Shown: positions 1 through 9,164, numbered from the stretch's first letter. The stretch: DNA of 35,631 nucleotides from Fuerstiella sp. (GCA_022843805.1 JALHMY010000099.1:1-35631); one strand, 5' to 3'. Program-made: numbers and translations. The notes: a model not told the origin generated them from the sequence alone.

Positions 1-1087
1 CGAAACAATGCGCGTTACCACATATCGAAGGCGCGTTCGATGATAACGTGCGCACACGGCTCGGCAGGAGCCTCGCCCTCCCGGGTCTTCACCGGCCGCG
101 GGAAATTGCCGGAGGCGCGCGATGAACACGTGACGAGGACATGGCGATTCGGGAGGGCGAGGCTCCTGCCGAGCCGATCACGCACAATTTTTTCCTCCCG
201 CGAAACAATGCGCGTTACCACATATCGAAGGCGCGTTCGATGATAACGTGCGCACACGGCTCGGCGGGAGCCTCGCCCTCCCGGGTCTTCACCGGCCGCG
301 GGAAATCGCCAGAGGCGCGCGATGAACACGTGAAGAGAAGATGGCGATTCGGGTGGGCGAGGCTCCTGCCGAGCCGATCACGCACAATTTTTCCCTCCTG
401 CGAAACAATGCGCGTTACCGCATATCGAAGGCGCGTTCGATGGTGACGTGCGCACACGGCTCGGCAGGAGCCTCGCCCTCCCGGGTCTTCACCGGCCGCG
501 GGAAATTGCCGGAGGCACGCGATGAACACGAGAAGAGGACATGGCGATTCGGGAGGGCGAGGCTCCTGCCGAGCCGATCACACGCAATTTTTTCCTCCCG
601 CGAAACAATCCGCGTTACCGCATAACGAAGGCGCGTTCGATGGTGACGTGCGCACACGGCTCGGCAGGAGCCTCGCCCGCCCGGGTCTTCACCGGCCGCG
701 GGAAATTGCCGGAGGCACGCGATGAACACGTGAAGAGGATATCGCGATTCGGGAGGGCGAGGCTCCTGCCGAGCCGATCACGCACAATTTTTTCCTCCCG
801 CGAAACAATCCGCGTTACCGCATATCGAAGGCGCGTTCGATGGTGACGTGCGCACACGGCTCGGCGGGAGCCTCGCCCTCCCGGGTCTTCACCGGCCGCG
901 GGAAATTGCCGGAGGCACGCGATGAACACGTGAAGAGAATATCGCGATTCGGGAGGGCGAGGCTCCTGCCGAGCCGATCACGCGCAATTTTTTCCTCCCG
1001 CGAAACAATCCGCGTTACCGCATATCGAAGGCGCGTTCGATGGTGACGTGCGCACACGGCTCGGCGGGAGCCTCGCCCTCCCGGGTT
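1..1087. repeat. 200-bp tandem repeat array with internal inverted 26-bp arms (5.4 units)
   Basis: Units start at 1, 201, 401, 601, 801 and 1001 with an exact 200-bp period and few substitutions; the array runs off the left edge of the window. Each unit holds a 26-bp arm (for example 59-84, beginning GGCTCGGCAGGAGCC) and its reverse complement (150-175), plus a short palindrome ATCGAAGGCGCGTTCGAT. Translation of the arms gives the GEAPAEP/GGRGSCRA peptides seen in many planctomycete spurious ORFs, so the open frames here are not taken as genes. The last unit breaks off near 1087, about 45 bp before the phosphatase stop codon. Confidence 0.95.
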
Positions 1088-1131
1088 TTCGACACGATGC
1101 TCGACGAACTGAGCGAGTCCTAACCGCGATG

Positions 1132-1782
1132 TCATTTTCCCGATTGCGTAAGCCCTGCTTCGCTGCGGATGGCTTCCACATTGAGTTCAAGAATCCAGTC
1201 GGGCAGATTCTTCCAGATCGAGTGAAATCCAAATCCTCCATCGGTCATCTCTTCAATGGCTCGTTCCTTTGTCCATCCGTCGACAACCACGCGGTACAGT
1301 GCGCACATCGTTCCGGTGCGATCCGCTCCATGCTGACAGTGCAGCAAAACAGGCGTCCGTTTCGGATCGGTCACAATCTGCAGGAATCTGACGACCTCTT
1401 TCTTCTCCGGGTGCCAGGCTTTCATGTATATGTGTTCGTAGGCGAGCCCCGTGTTGCCGATCAGCTTTCGATCTGAATGAAAGGATCGAAGATTGATGAC
1501 CGTGACGACTCCCATTTCCCTGAGCTTGCGCATTCCTTCCGCTGACGGCTGAGCACTACGGTAGAGCGCATCGCTGACTTGATGAAGGTTGGGAAGGCCA
1601 TCTGCCTGAATCGGCTTTGCCCATGCTGAAGGTCGTTCTGTCGATGTTTCTCTGCCATTAACCTGCATGGTGGCGAGACACAACAACGCCGGAGTCGCAA
1701 TACCCATCATGATCGTCAGCTGCTTTCGAAAGCACAGTTCGACCGACGTACTCTGATGAAGTTGGGAGCCTGAATCAACCAT
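1132..1782 (-). CDS. exported tyrosine/dual-specificity phosphatase family protein
   Basis: The protein carries the cysteine phosphatase P-loop HCQHGADRTG, with catalytic Cys about residue 149 and Arg about 155 from the chosen start. Upstream it has the segment MKAWHPEKKEVVRFL typical of this bacterial family. A hydrophobic stretch (about residues 26-38) suggests a signal peptide or anchor, so it probably acts outside the cytoplasm on phosphotyrosine or another phosphoester. The ATG at 1782 is preferred because AGGTGA lies 7 nt upstream; a GTG at 1791 and an internal ATG nearer the hydrophobic stretch are alternatives. It is transcribed toward the repeat array. The fold is clear; the substrate is not known. 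Confidence 0.85.
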   Translation of the reverse strand: MVDSGSQLHQSTSVELCFRKQLTIMMGIATPALLCLATMQVNGRETSTERPSAWAKPIQADGLPNLHQVSDALYRSAQPSAEGMRKLREMGVVTVINLRSFHSDRKLIGNTGLAYEHIYMKAWHPEKKEVVRFLQIVTDPKRTPVLLHCQHGADRTGTMCALYRVVVDGWTKERAIEEMTDGGFGFHSIWKNLPDWILELNVEAIRSEAGLTQSGK

Positions 1783-1836
1783 GAGAATCACCTGTTGTCT
1801 GACTATTCTTCTGTGACTATTTAACGCGGGGTAGAA

Positions 1837-2448
1837 TTATTTGACGAGAATAAACGCGCCGGTACCAATCATAATGCAGGAGGCAAGAACACTGACTTGT
1901 CTTCCTGTTTTGGAGCCAAATCTTTTGCCAGCTCTGTGAGCCACACAGGCATACACCAGTTTCACACCTCCAACTGTCAGTATAGTGACAGCGATGATGG
2001 TGACGATATCGGCGGCCGAAATGACTGTCAGGTCAACAAACGCAGGCAGAAAACCCAAATAGAAAAAAAAAGCTTTCTGGTCACCCAGCGTGATTAATAG
2101 CCCTGCGAGCAGACTGGATTTCAGCGATGCGACATGATGTGTGTCCTGCAGTTGCAGCGACGCTGTTTCAGATCTCAGCAGAAACACGCCGAGGATGATC
2201 AGGTAAACGGCGCCGGCATAACGAATCAGAAAAAATAGATTACCCATTGTTTCGACCAGCACCGACAGTCCGAAGATCGCCAGCAGCACGAAGAGCAGAT
2301 CGCCGACCACGATGCCGACTGCGGCGAAGACACCGTGTTGAAATCCGAAAGTTGCGGATCGTGCTGTCACCAGTAAAACGCTGACGCTGGGGATGGCAGC
2401 CAGAACCGCCATGGCAGCCGATAAAGAAATGATGTCAAACAGTGACAA
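1837..2448 (-). CDS. LysE/RhtB family amino-acid exporter
   Basis: A hydrophobic protein of about 203 residues with roughly six membrane segments and the LysE layout: an N-terminal helix ending AAIPSVSVLLVTARS, a glycine-rich second helix (GVFAAVGIVVGDLLF), and the central ITLGDQKAFFFYLGFLPAF motif. Family members export amino acids or related metabolites across the inner membrane. A longer frame begins with TTG at 2592, but its first 48 residues are polar, unlike the family, and would overlap the promoter region of the divergent DUF1501 gene. The TTG at 2448 with AGGA upstream gives the normal length; an ATG at 2412 would cut the first helix. The start is uncertain. Confidence 0.82.
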   Translation of the reverse strand: MSLFDIISLSAAMAVLAAIPSVSVLLVTARSATFGFQHGVFAAVGIVVGDLLFVLLAIFGLSVLVETMGNLFFLIRYAGAVYLIILGVFLLRSETASLQLQDTHHVASLKSSLLAGLLITLGDQKAFFFYLGFLPAFVDLTVISAADIVTIIAVTILTVGGVKLVYACVAHRAGKRFGSKTGRQVSVLASCIMIGTGAFILVK

Positions 2449-2610
2449 ATTGAGTCTTTCCTGAATTCTTCGAGCAGCACTAACTGCATATCGATCGTCC
2501 ACGTGTTTCGAATTTTGGAATTCATTCTGACGAAGAAAAGGCGAATTTGTTACACTTTTCCCTTCTTTGCACACGTTGACGGACGCTGACAAAATACAGG
2601 AGCACCAAAA

Positions 2611-3978
2611 ATGCTGACGATCTGGGGAAAGTCTTCCGCCAAAGGCAGTTTTTGTGACGGTTACTCACGCCGCAACTTCCTGAAAATCGGTGGCATGGCT
2701 TACGGTGGATTGTCGCTGCCGAAGGTGCTCTCAGGTGAAGCGACCGCCGGACAACGCCGCCCGCACAAAGCCATCATCAATATCTATCTTCCCGGCGGAC
2801 CACCTCATCAGGATATGTGGGATCTGAAAACGGAAGCTCCCACTGAGATTCGCGGGGAGTTCAGTCCGATCGAAACGAATGTGCCCGGAATCGAGATCTG
2901 CGAGCTGTTCCCGCGAATGGCTCAGATGATGGACAAGTTCGTTCCGATCCGCACGATTGTGGGAGCGTTCGGTGCTCATGACGGCTATCAGTGCATGACG
3001 GGCCGTGTTCCTCAGAATGCTCCGGCCGGTGGCTGGCCATCGGGTGGAGCGTGGATCTCAAAAATCCAGGGTCCGTCGAATCCTGGAGTACCGGCAAATC
3101 TTTCCCTGATGTATCAGACAGGCGAACGCCGCTGGGGGCAGCCTGGCAACGGCGGTTTCCTGGGCGTCGGGCATTCGCCTTTTCCGCTCATCGGCGGGAA
3201 GGGACAGAGTGCGTCGGATGACATGACGCTCAACGGAGTCACTTTGGAACGGCTTCAGGAACGAGACAGTCTGGTTCGGGCATTCGACGTATTTCGCAGA
3301 GATGCCGATGCTCGCGGACTGATGGAAGGAATGGACACATATCACAATCAGGCACTGGGCATTCTGACGTCGACCGGCCTGTGCGACGCTCTGGATCTTT
3401 CAAAGGAAGATCCGGCAATCGTGGCTCGCTATGGAAAAGGCGATCCGGTGTACTCACGCGATGGTGCGCCGAAGATGGTTGAAAACTTCTGTATTGCGCG
3501 ACGTCTTGTGGAAGCGGGAGCTCGAGTCGTCACATTGAACTTCAGCCGATGGGACTGGCATGGCCCGGATGGCAAGAACTTTGTGCGAGCTCGAGAGGAT
3601 TTTCCACTTCTCGACCAGGCACTTTCCGCACTGGTCATGGATTTGCACGAACGTGGACTCGAAAAAGATGTGTCCGTTGTCTGCTGGGGAGAATTCGGAA
3701 GAACCCCGCGGATCAATGCACAGGCCGGACGGGACCACTGGCCGCAGCTGTCCTGTGCCATGATGGCCGGTGGCGGAATGCGAACCGGACAGGTCATTGG
3801 AGCCACTGATCGGCTGGGAGGAGAAGTGCGAAATCGGCCTGTGACCTTCCAGGAGGTTTTTGCGACCCTTTACCACAATATGGGAATTGACGTAAACACA
3901 GTGACAGCAATGGATCTTCACGGAAGACCTCAATATCTGGTGGAAAGCGGCGTGCAGCCCATCCATGAACTGATCTAA
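2611..3978 (+). CDS. DUF1501 domain-containing protein with twin-arginine leader
   Basis: A 455-residue protein of the DUF1501 (sulfatase-like fold) family that is greatly expanded in planctomycetes. The N-terminus carries YSRRNFLKIGGMAYGGLSL (R20-R21), a twin-arginine signal followed by a hydrophobic stretch. Conserved DUF1501 segments are visible: LPGGPPHQDMWD (about 60-71), GEFGRTPRIN (about 359-368) and GRDHWPQ (about 373-379). AGGAGC lies 8 nt before the ATG. Relatives are usually encoded beside a DUF1549/DUF1553 cytochrome-like partner, but none is present here. The biochemical role of the family is not established. Confidence 0.92.
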   Translation: MLTIWGKSSAKGSFCDGYSRRNFLKIGGMAYGGLSLPKVLSGEATAGQRRPHKAIINIYLPGGPPHQDMWDLKTEAPTEIRGEFSPIETNVPGIEICELFPRMAQMMDKFVPIRTIVGAFGAHDGYQCMTGRVPQNAPAGGWPSGGAWISKIQGPSNPGVPANLSLMYQTGERRWGQPGNGGFLGVGHSPFPLIGGKGQSASDDMTLNGVTLERLQERDSLVRAFDVFRRDADARGLMEGMDTYHNQALGILTSTGLCDALDLSKEDPAIVARYGKGDPVYSRDGAPKMVENFCIARRLVEAGARVVTLNFSRWDWHGPDGKNFVRAREDFPLLDQALSALVMDLHERGLEKDVSVVCWGEFGRTPRINAQAGRDHWPQLSCAMMAGGGMRTGQVIGATDRLGGEVRNRPVTFQEVFATLYHNMGIDVNTVTAMDLHGRPQYLVESGVQPIHELI

Positions 3979-4150
3979 CGCCCATTTACCCCACTCTCTG
4001 CTCTTTCTGCAGTGTGCATACGTGACACAGACTTTGCAGACGTTAAAATCGAGACTGAATACGCTTGAATTTTGTTCCACAGGCAATTGAGCGATTTTCG
4101 AATTGCCGTGGTATTTAAGACTGGCATTTGGTCTGAGTGAGGAACGAGAG

Positions 4151-4603
4151 ATGTTGCGACACTTGTTGAGTTTAACGCTGGCCACGGTCGGCTTGTGTGC
4201 GGTTGCGTCCGCAGGACATCATCATCGTTATTCGGTGTACGGAGCCGCCGTTTACGGCGTACCAGCTCCGGCGGCCGTATACTATGGCGGCGTTGCAGCC
4301 CCGGTCGTTTACGCAGCCCCGGTTGCGTATGCGGCACCCGTTGTCAGTTATCAGCCGGCTTTCGTCGTACCGACGGCCACGGTGATCGTTGGCTCGTACC
4401 CGGTTTCCGCGGTGTCTTACGCTTACGCGCCGATGGTTCCGAGTGTTGCGGCATATCCGGTTGCTGCTTATTACGCCCCGGTGCGACGGCATCACCATCA
4501 CATTGCCCCGATCTCTTATCGCCATTACCGTCCTCGTGACGTGGAGATTGAGATCGATTACCGTCGTGACGGCGGTTACCGCTACGAGATCGATTTTGAC
4601 TAA
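4151..4603 (+). CDS. secreted Tyr/Ala/Val/Pro-rich low-complexity protein
   Basis: Predicted 150 residues. A signal peptide (MLRHLLSLTLATVGLCAVASA) is followed by HHH, then a long stretch of repeats rich in Y, A, V and P (YAAPVAYAAPVV and similar), a second RRHHHH cluster, and an acidic/tyrosine tail (DVEIEIDYRRDGGYRYEIDFD). An upstream in-frame ATG at 4103 would add 16 polar residues; the ATG at 4151 directly precedes a normal leader and has GAGGAACGAG upstream. It is probably an envelope or matrix structural protein, possibly metal binding through the histidine clusters; both ideas are inference. I do not recognise a named family. Confidence 0.75.
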   Translation: MLRHLLSLTLATVGLCAVASAGHHHRYSVYGAAVYGVPAPAAVYYGGVAAPVVYAAPVAYAAPVVSYQPAFVVPTATVIVGSYPVSAVSYAYAPMVPSVAAYPVAAYYAPVRRHHHHIAPISYRHYRPRDVEIEIDYRRDGGYRYEIDFD

Positions 4604-4620
4604 TATTGATTTGACTGATC

Positions 4621-4649
4621 CTGAACTGTGTTCACGAGGAACAGTTCAG
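4621..4649 (+). other. stem-loop between two genes
   Basis: CTGAACTGT and ACAGTTCAG form a perfect 9-bp stem around an 11-nt loop. It lies 18 nt after the secreted protein stop and 19 nt before the hydrolase start. No T-run follows, so it is not a standard intrinsic terminator; it could limit readthrough or protect an mRNA end. Confidence 0.5.
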
Positions 4650-4668
4650 CGGGACGAGGCGGCGTTGC

Positions 4669-5583
4669 ATGAACAAGTCCGCGAAGTCTGAGCAGGCCAG
4701 TTCTGCCCAAATCGCTCTCAGAAAACTTCTGCGAGCGATTTGGCTTTTTGCTCTCGTCCCGTATGTTGTCATTACGCTGATTTTCGTAATTTTTCAGCGT
4801 TCGATGATGTATCGACCAACCGTCTCCTCTGATTTGTCTGTGCTGACCTGCGGGATAAAATCCGAGGGAGCAACTGACATTCACATTACGGCCACCGATG
4901 GAACAGTACTTAGAGGATGGCTGCTCAGGTCTGGTATTTCTGATCTGCCCGCCCTGGCCCCTCCGCTTGTCGTGTATTTTCCGGGCAATGCGGCCAACCG
5001 TTTTCAGCGTCTTGCTGATCTGCAGGAATTTACAGCGGTTGGCTTTGATGTGCTGATTGTGGACTATCGCGGATATGGGGACAGCGAAGGGTCACCGTCA
5101 CAGGCGGTCCTGGAAAGTGACGCGAAGCAGGTTTGGGAATTTGCCCGGCAGAAACTCGGTTATACCGCTGCCCGGACAGTGATTTTTGGTGAATCGCTCG
5201 GCGGAGCTGTGGCACTTTCGCTGTGGTCAGATGCAGCGGTCCAGCCAGAACATCCTGCCGCTGTCGTTTTGAATTCGACCTTCCACTCGATGCCGGAAGT
5301 GGTGGCGTTTCATTATCCGCTTTTTCCATTTCGCTACCTGCTGCTTGATCGATGGATGTCCTTTCAGCACATCACTCGAATTACATGCCCGGTCATGGTC
5401 TTCCATGGAACAAACGACGAACTGATACCTTTTGAACAGGGACAGCGACTGGCGAGACGTGCAACCAGTGTCAGATTTATCGAAGTGCCAGGAGGAACAC
5501 ACAATTCCATCCCTATGGGGCTGATTAGCAGAGAACTGAGCCAGATTCGCGAATCGCTGGCGGTCGGTAGTAGTCAGATCTGA
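4669..5583 (+). CDS. membrane-anchored alpha/beta hydrolase
   Basis: 304 residues. An N-terminal membrane segment (about 24-43) precedes an alpha/beta hydrolase fold. The nucleophile elbow is GESLGG (Ser176), the likely acid is Asp250 in HGTNDELIP, and the histidine is His278 in PGGTHNS; DYRGYGDSEGSPS lies before the elbow as in the BEM46/YfhR-like serine hydrolases. The catalytic domain most likely faces the periplasm or is tethered to the inner membrane. The substrate cannot be read from sequence. It may be transcribed with the secreted protein upstream, although a stem-loop lies between them. Confidence 0.88.
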   Translation: MNKSAKSEQASSAQIALRKLLRAIWLFALVPYVVITLIFVIFQRSMMYRPTVSSDLSVLTCGIKSEGATDIHITATDGTVLRGWLLRSGISDLPALAPPLVVYFPGNAANRFQRLADLQEFTAVGFDVLIVDYRGYGDSEGSPSQAVLESDAKQVWEFARQKLGYTAARTVIFGESLGGAVALSLWSDAAVQPEHPAAVVLNSTFHSMPEVVAFHYPLFPFRYLLLDRWMSFQHITRITCPVMVFHGTNDELIPFEQGQRLARRATSVRFIEVPGGTHNSIPMGLISRELSQIRESLAVGSSQI

Positions 5584-5641
5584 ATCCTGTCCCCTATTAA
5601 TCCTGCCTCCTTTGAGTCCCGGCCCCGATTAACCTCAGCGG

Positions 5642-6583
5642 TCAGCATCGACTCTTCAGAATTGAGTCACAGAGAGAACCCGCAGATTCATCGCCTCGAA
5701 TGTCGAGCGAACTGCATTCTTCCATGTTTCTGAACCAGGTAAGTTGTCGTTTGGCGAATTGTCGCGTGCCTGTCTTGATCTGATCGACGGCGTCAGCGAG
5801 AGTCCCGTGACCGTTCAGAAAACGGATCAGTTCCCGATAGCCCAATCCCTGAGATGCAGTGCGGCCCAGGGTTGGAAACTGATCGAGCAGGCGGCGAGTT
5901 TCCTTCTCGAATCCATCCTGCATCATTCGATCGACGCGAGTTTCGATGCGCTGATGCAGCCAGTCCCGGGGGGGATTGAGCCAGATGACAGCGCGAGGTC
6001 GCTCCTGCGGAGGCCGAGGCAACTGTGTCTGATCTTCTGACAGCGGTCGCCCGGTGATCCGGAAGACTTCGATGGCGCGAATAATTCGTCGCATATCATT
6101 CGGATGCAGGCGTTCGGCTGTCGCTGGATCAATCTCGCGAAGCTGATTGTGAAGCCAGACTGGCCCGAAACGAACTGCGGACTCCTGCAGCTCCTGACGC
6201 AATTCCCAGCAGGCCTGCGGCCCTTCGAAAAGGCCTCGCAGTGCAGATCGCAGATAGAGCCCTGTGCCGCCGACGAAGAGCGGAACATGTCCGCGAGCAT
6301 CGATCTCTTCGGCCGCCTGAACCGCCATTTTCAGGAATTCAGCCACACTGAAATCCTGATCCGGGTTGGCAACATCGATGAGGTGATGAACGATTCTCTG
6401 TCGTTCTGCCAGAGTTGGCTTGGCTGTACCGATATCCATTCCCCGATAAATCGCCATCGAATCCAGCGAAACGATTTCAGCATGAAGTCGTTCGGCCAGT
6501 TCCAGTGAAACGGCCGTTTTGCCGGAAGCCGTTGGCCCGGCCAGGAACCAGCATTTTTGAAGCAGTGTTGCCGGGATAGTCAT
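5642..6583 (-). CDS. miaA: tRNA dimethylallyltransferase
   Basis: The enzyme adds a dimethylallyl group to N6 of A37 in tRNAs that read UNN codons. Signature elements are present: the P-loop GPTASGKT close to the N-terminus, the DSMAIYRGMDIGTAKP segment, HHLIDVANPDQDFSV, and VGGTGLYLRSALRGLFEGP. The C-terminal region with TRQFAKRQLTWFRN is typical of MiaA. An ATG at 6634 would add 17 residues; the ATG at 6583 gives about 313 residues, the usual family length. Neither start has a strong ribosome binding site. It is convergent with the hydrolase and divergent from the DUF420 gene. Confidence 0.93.
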   Translation of the reverse strand: MTIPATLLQKCWFLAGPTASGKTAVSLELAERLHAEIVSLDSMAIYRGMDIGTAKPTLAERQRIVHHLIDVANPDQDFSVAEFLKMAVQAAEEIDARGHVPLFVGGTGLYLRSALRGLFEGPQACWELRQELQESAVRFGPVWLHNQLREIDPATAERLHPNDMRRIIRAIEVFRITGRPLSEDQTQLPRPPQERPRAVIWLNPPRDWLHQRIETRVDRMMQDGFEKETRRLLDQFPTLGRTASQGLGYRELIRFLNGHGTLADAVDQIKTGTRQFAKRQLTWFRNMEECSSLDIRGDESAGSLCDSILKSRC

Positions 6584-6859
6584 GGGAAAATGGGTGCTCA
6601 GGGGCTTTTGAAGGCGGCACGAGAAATTCCCCATGCATCGAGCGATTGTTCACTGTCGAAGGGCCGGGTGCAATCCGTCGCATTTTGGCACCCGGCGAAT
6701 TCTCCGGAAATTCTCATCAGCGGCGAAGAAGCCTCACCGACAACAAAATTGTCAGAAGGACGATCAATGACATTTGTTCGGCCGTGAGACCAAACTGTAA
6801 ACTCCGAGGCGGCAGACAGGCGGGCTTTTTGCATTTCAGTCGAACTGACGTACAAACCA

Positions 6860-7357
6860 ATGCTAAAAAACGGATTTCTTGGATATCAGACTTCCTTCAT
6901 GCTGGACTTTGTTGTTTCAGCGCTCGCCGTCATCGTCCCTTTACTGCTTTACAGTCTGTGGCTGGTTCGATTTCGCCGTCAATATCTCAAACATCGCAAC
7001 CTGCAAATTGCATTGGGCATCATTTTACTGGCGGCCGTCGGCGCATTTGAAATTGACCTGCAGGTCGTCCATGGCGGCTGGCAGAATATCGTCGCCAAGC
7101 AGGGCCTCGACGCCGATGCTCTTGCACAGAAAATTGCCTCCGTTCGCCCCTGGCTGTGGTTACATCTGCTCTTTGCTGTTTCAACCCCGTTCTTCTGGAT
7201 AACAACAATATTTCTGGCGATAAAGCGATTCCCCAACCCTCCGGTACCGTGTGCACACAGTTCGCTCCACCGACTCCTGGGCTGGATCTCGACGATTGAT
7301 ATTACCCTCACGTCCGTTACCGGAGTCCTGTTTTACTATATGGCCTTTGTTCGGTGA
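6860..7357 (+). CDS. DUF420 family membrane protein
   Basis: 165 residues with four predicted membrane helices and spaced histidines (HR after helix 1, DLQVVHGGW, WLWLHLLFA, SLHRLLGW), the pattern of the DUF420 family. Relatives are often found near haem-copper oxidase assembly genes (established association), but no such genes are visible here. The ATG at 6860 is used; an ATG at 6899 (MLDFVVSALAV) is also reasonable. The gene for a DgkA-like kinase begins 10 nt after the stop, so the two are probably cotranscribed. Confidence 0.85.
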   Translation: MLKNGFLGYQTSFMLDFVVSALAVIVPLLLYSLWLVRFRRQYLKHRNLQIALGIILLAAVGAFEIDLQVVHGGWQNIVAKQGLDADALAQKIASVRPWLWLHLLFAVSTPFFWITTIFLAIKRFPNPPVPCAHSSLHRLLGWISTIDITLTSVTGVLFYYMAFVR

Positions 7358-7367
7358 TACCCAGAGC

Positions 7368-7745
7368 ATGAAGAAGCCATTCAGGATGACTGACCGTCTG
7401 CAAAGCTTTCGGTACGCTTTCCGAGGCATCCTGGTCATGATTCGAACTCAGCACAACGCATGGCTTCACGCGCTGGCCAGCGTACTGATTGTTGCCACAG
7501 GTTTGACCCTTCAGATCAGCTCGGCCGAATGGTGCTGGCTCGTCCTTGCGGTCGTTTCGGTCTGGACCGCAGAGTCCCTGAATACAGCGTTCGAATTTCT
7601 GGCAGACGTTGCGTCGCCGGAATTTCATCCGCTTGTCGAGAAAGCCAAGGATGTCGCCGCGGGGGCCGTATTAATCTCGGCAATCGGCGCAGCCATTGTG
7701 GGATTGTTGATTCTGATTCCGCATTTGCCGGCACCCCGTGGTTGA
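7368..7745 (+). CDS. dgkA: diacylglycerol kinase / undecaprenol kinase family (DgkA)
   Basis: A 125-residue integral membrane kinase of the small prokaryotic DAGK family. It has the amphipathic start (RLQSFRYAFRGILVMIRTQHNAWLH), three membrane helices, and the family signature WTAESLNTAFEFLADVAS with the conserved E and N, followed by KAKDVAAGAVL. The family phosphorylates diacylglycerol (Gram-negative type) or undecaprenol (Gram-positive type); sequence alone does not decide which. The ATG at 7368 aligns with the family start, 10 nt after the DUF420 stop. Confidence 0.88.
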   Translation: MKKPFRMTDRLQSFRYAFRGILVMIRTQHNAWLHALASVLIVATGLTLQISSAEWCWLVLAVVSVWTAESLNTAFEFLADVASPEFHPLVEKAKDVAAGAVLISAIGAAIVGLLILIPHLPAPRG

Positions 7746-8029
7746 ATGGCAGCCGTCCTGTACGCATGGTTCCAACAGAGCGTTCAAACAACTTCGCAGG
7801 AACCGAACGGAACGAAAAGACAAGGCTTGCGGGCAGAAGTTTTGCTATTTTCCGAAGTCAGATAAAGTCGACCCGTCCGGCACCTTTCGAAACGGAATCG
7901 GTTCGGTATACTGCGAAACAGCTTTGTTGTGTGTCTGATGCGAGCGGTGAGCAGCAAGCACATCGCATGGCGCAGAACTGGTGCGAATGCCTGCCGACAT
8001 TTACTTTTCCATCTCTTTGGAGCAGCCGG

Positions 8030-9022
8030 ATGCCTACGGACGTGAATTCAAAATTAAAACATGCGGATATCAGCGGAGTGGACCGACGGTCTTTTATCCG
8101 AACGGTTGCGGGAGCCTCGGCACTGGTCGCAATGAATGGCCGGTCACTGACGGCCGGTCTGTTTGCGGGTCCTTCGCCAACTGCCGCCGCGGAAACCGCG
8201 GTCACAGAATTCTATAAGACGCTGTCAGATCAGCAGAAGCAGGTGTTGTGTCTTCCGTTTGATCATGACCTTCGCAATAAGATCAATGCCAACTGGCATA
8301 TCACCAAACCTCAGCTGGGTGAAGAATTCTTCACAAAGTCTCAGCGTGATCTGGTTCGACAGATTGTTAAGGGAGTCACCAGCGAAGACGGTTATTCACG
8401 ATTTGAAAAGCAGATGGAGTACGATAGCGGCGGTCTGGACTTTTACAGCGTCGCAATTTTTGGTGAACCAGGAAAGAGCAAGTTTGAGTTTGAACTGACT
8501 GGACGTCATCTGACGCTTCGAGCAGACGGCAACAGCGTGGATCACGTCGCTTTTGGCGGCCCGATCGTTTACGGTCACGGCGAAGAAGAAGCGAAGAACA
8601 ACCTGTTCCATTATCAGACTCAGCAGACGAATGAAGTCTTTAAGTCGCTCTCCGCTGAACAGGCTGCAAAGGCTCTCCTGACGAAAGCTCCTGAAGAGAG
8701 TGCTGTGCAGATTCAGGGAAGCAATGGCTCATTCCCCGGGATTAACGTCGGATCACTCAGCGCCGATCAGCAGGCGCTGGTAGAGAAAACTCTGGGTGTT
8801 CTGCTGGCTCCTTACCGCAAGGAAGATGTCAGTGAAGCGATGGAGATCCTGAAGAATGCCGGTGGCATTCAGCATCTGAACATGGCGTTCTACCAGCAGG
8901 AAGATCTGGGCAACGACAAGGAGTGGGATATCTGGCGAGTCGAAGGCCCGGCGTTTGTCTGGCATTTCCGCGGTGCACCACATGTGCATGCTTATATCAA
9001 CATCGGGCAGGCGAGGGCCTGA
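8030..9022 (+). CDS. DUF3500 domain-containing protein with Tat-like leader
   Basis: 330 residues. The frame is open from 7460, but the upstream part overlaps the DgkA gene and has no protein-like character. The ATG at 8030, with GGAG about 10 nt before it, gives a leader RRSFIRTVAGASALVAMNG that looks like a twin-arginine signal. The mature part matches the DUF3500 family: LCLPFDHDLRNKINANWH near the start, HVAFGGPIVYGHG in the middle, and WDIWRVEGPAFVWHFRG with HVHAYINI at the end. The family function is unknown; relatives occur in planctomycetes and other environmental bacteria. A strong terminator follows. Confidence 0.88.
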   Translation: MPTDVNSKLKHADISGVDRRSFIRTVAGASALVAMNGRSLTAGLFAGPSPTAAAETAVTEFYKTLSDQQKQVLCLPFDHDLRNKINANWHITKPQLGEEFFTKSQRDLVRQIVKGVTSEDGYSRFEKQMEYDSGGLDFYSVAIFGEPGKSKFEFELTGRHLTLRADGNSVDHVAFGGPIVYGHGEEEAKNNLFHYQTQQTNEVFKSLSAEQAAKALLTKAPEESAVQIQGSNGSFPGINVGSLSADQQALVEKTLGVLLAPYRKEDVSEAMEILKNAGGIQHLNMAFYQQEDLGNDKEWDIWRVEGPAFVWHFRGAPHVHAYINIGQARA

Positions 9023-9067
9023 TGGTGGTTCTAAATTAGCACCCGGTTTTCCAGGTTGTGCTCTCAG

Positions 9068-9100
9068 GCGACGGTCGGTAACACTGACCGTCGCTTTTTT
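9068..9100 (+). terminator. rho-independent terminator after the DUF3500 gene
   Basis: A perfect 9-bp GC-rich stem (GCGACGGTC / GACCGTCGC) with a 9-nt loop is followed immediately by six T. It lies 45 nt after the stop codon. Confidence 0.88.
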
Positions 9101-9164
9101 ACGTGCCAGCAATTGTTGGTCAGTCTGAATCGTTTCGGGCACTCTTGTGGACACGACCGTGTCG

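Noticed and set aside
1..1087. CRISPR array
   Set aside because: The period is 200 bp and the whole unit is conserved; there are no variable spacers of 30-40 bp between short repeats.
15..1135. Overlapping open frames of about 100 codons on both strands in the tandem array
   Set aside because: They are translations of the repeat (GEAPAEP/GGRGSCRA on opposite strands), shift by 200 bp from unit to unit and have no ribosome binding sites or domains.
7460..8029. N-terminal extension of the DUF3500 protein
   Set aside because: The stretch overlaps the DgkA gene and is Arg/Ser-rich out-of-frame sequence; the Tat-like leader starts at 8030.
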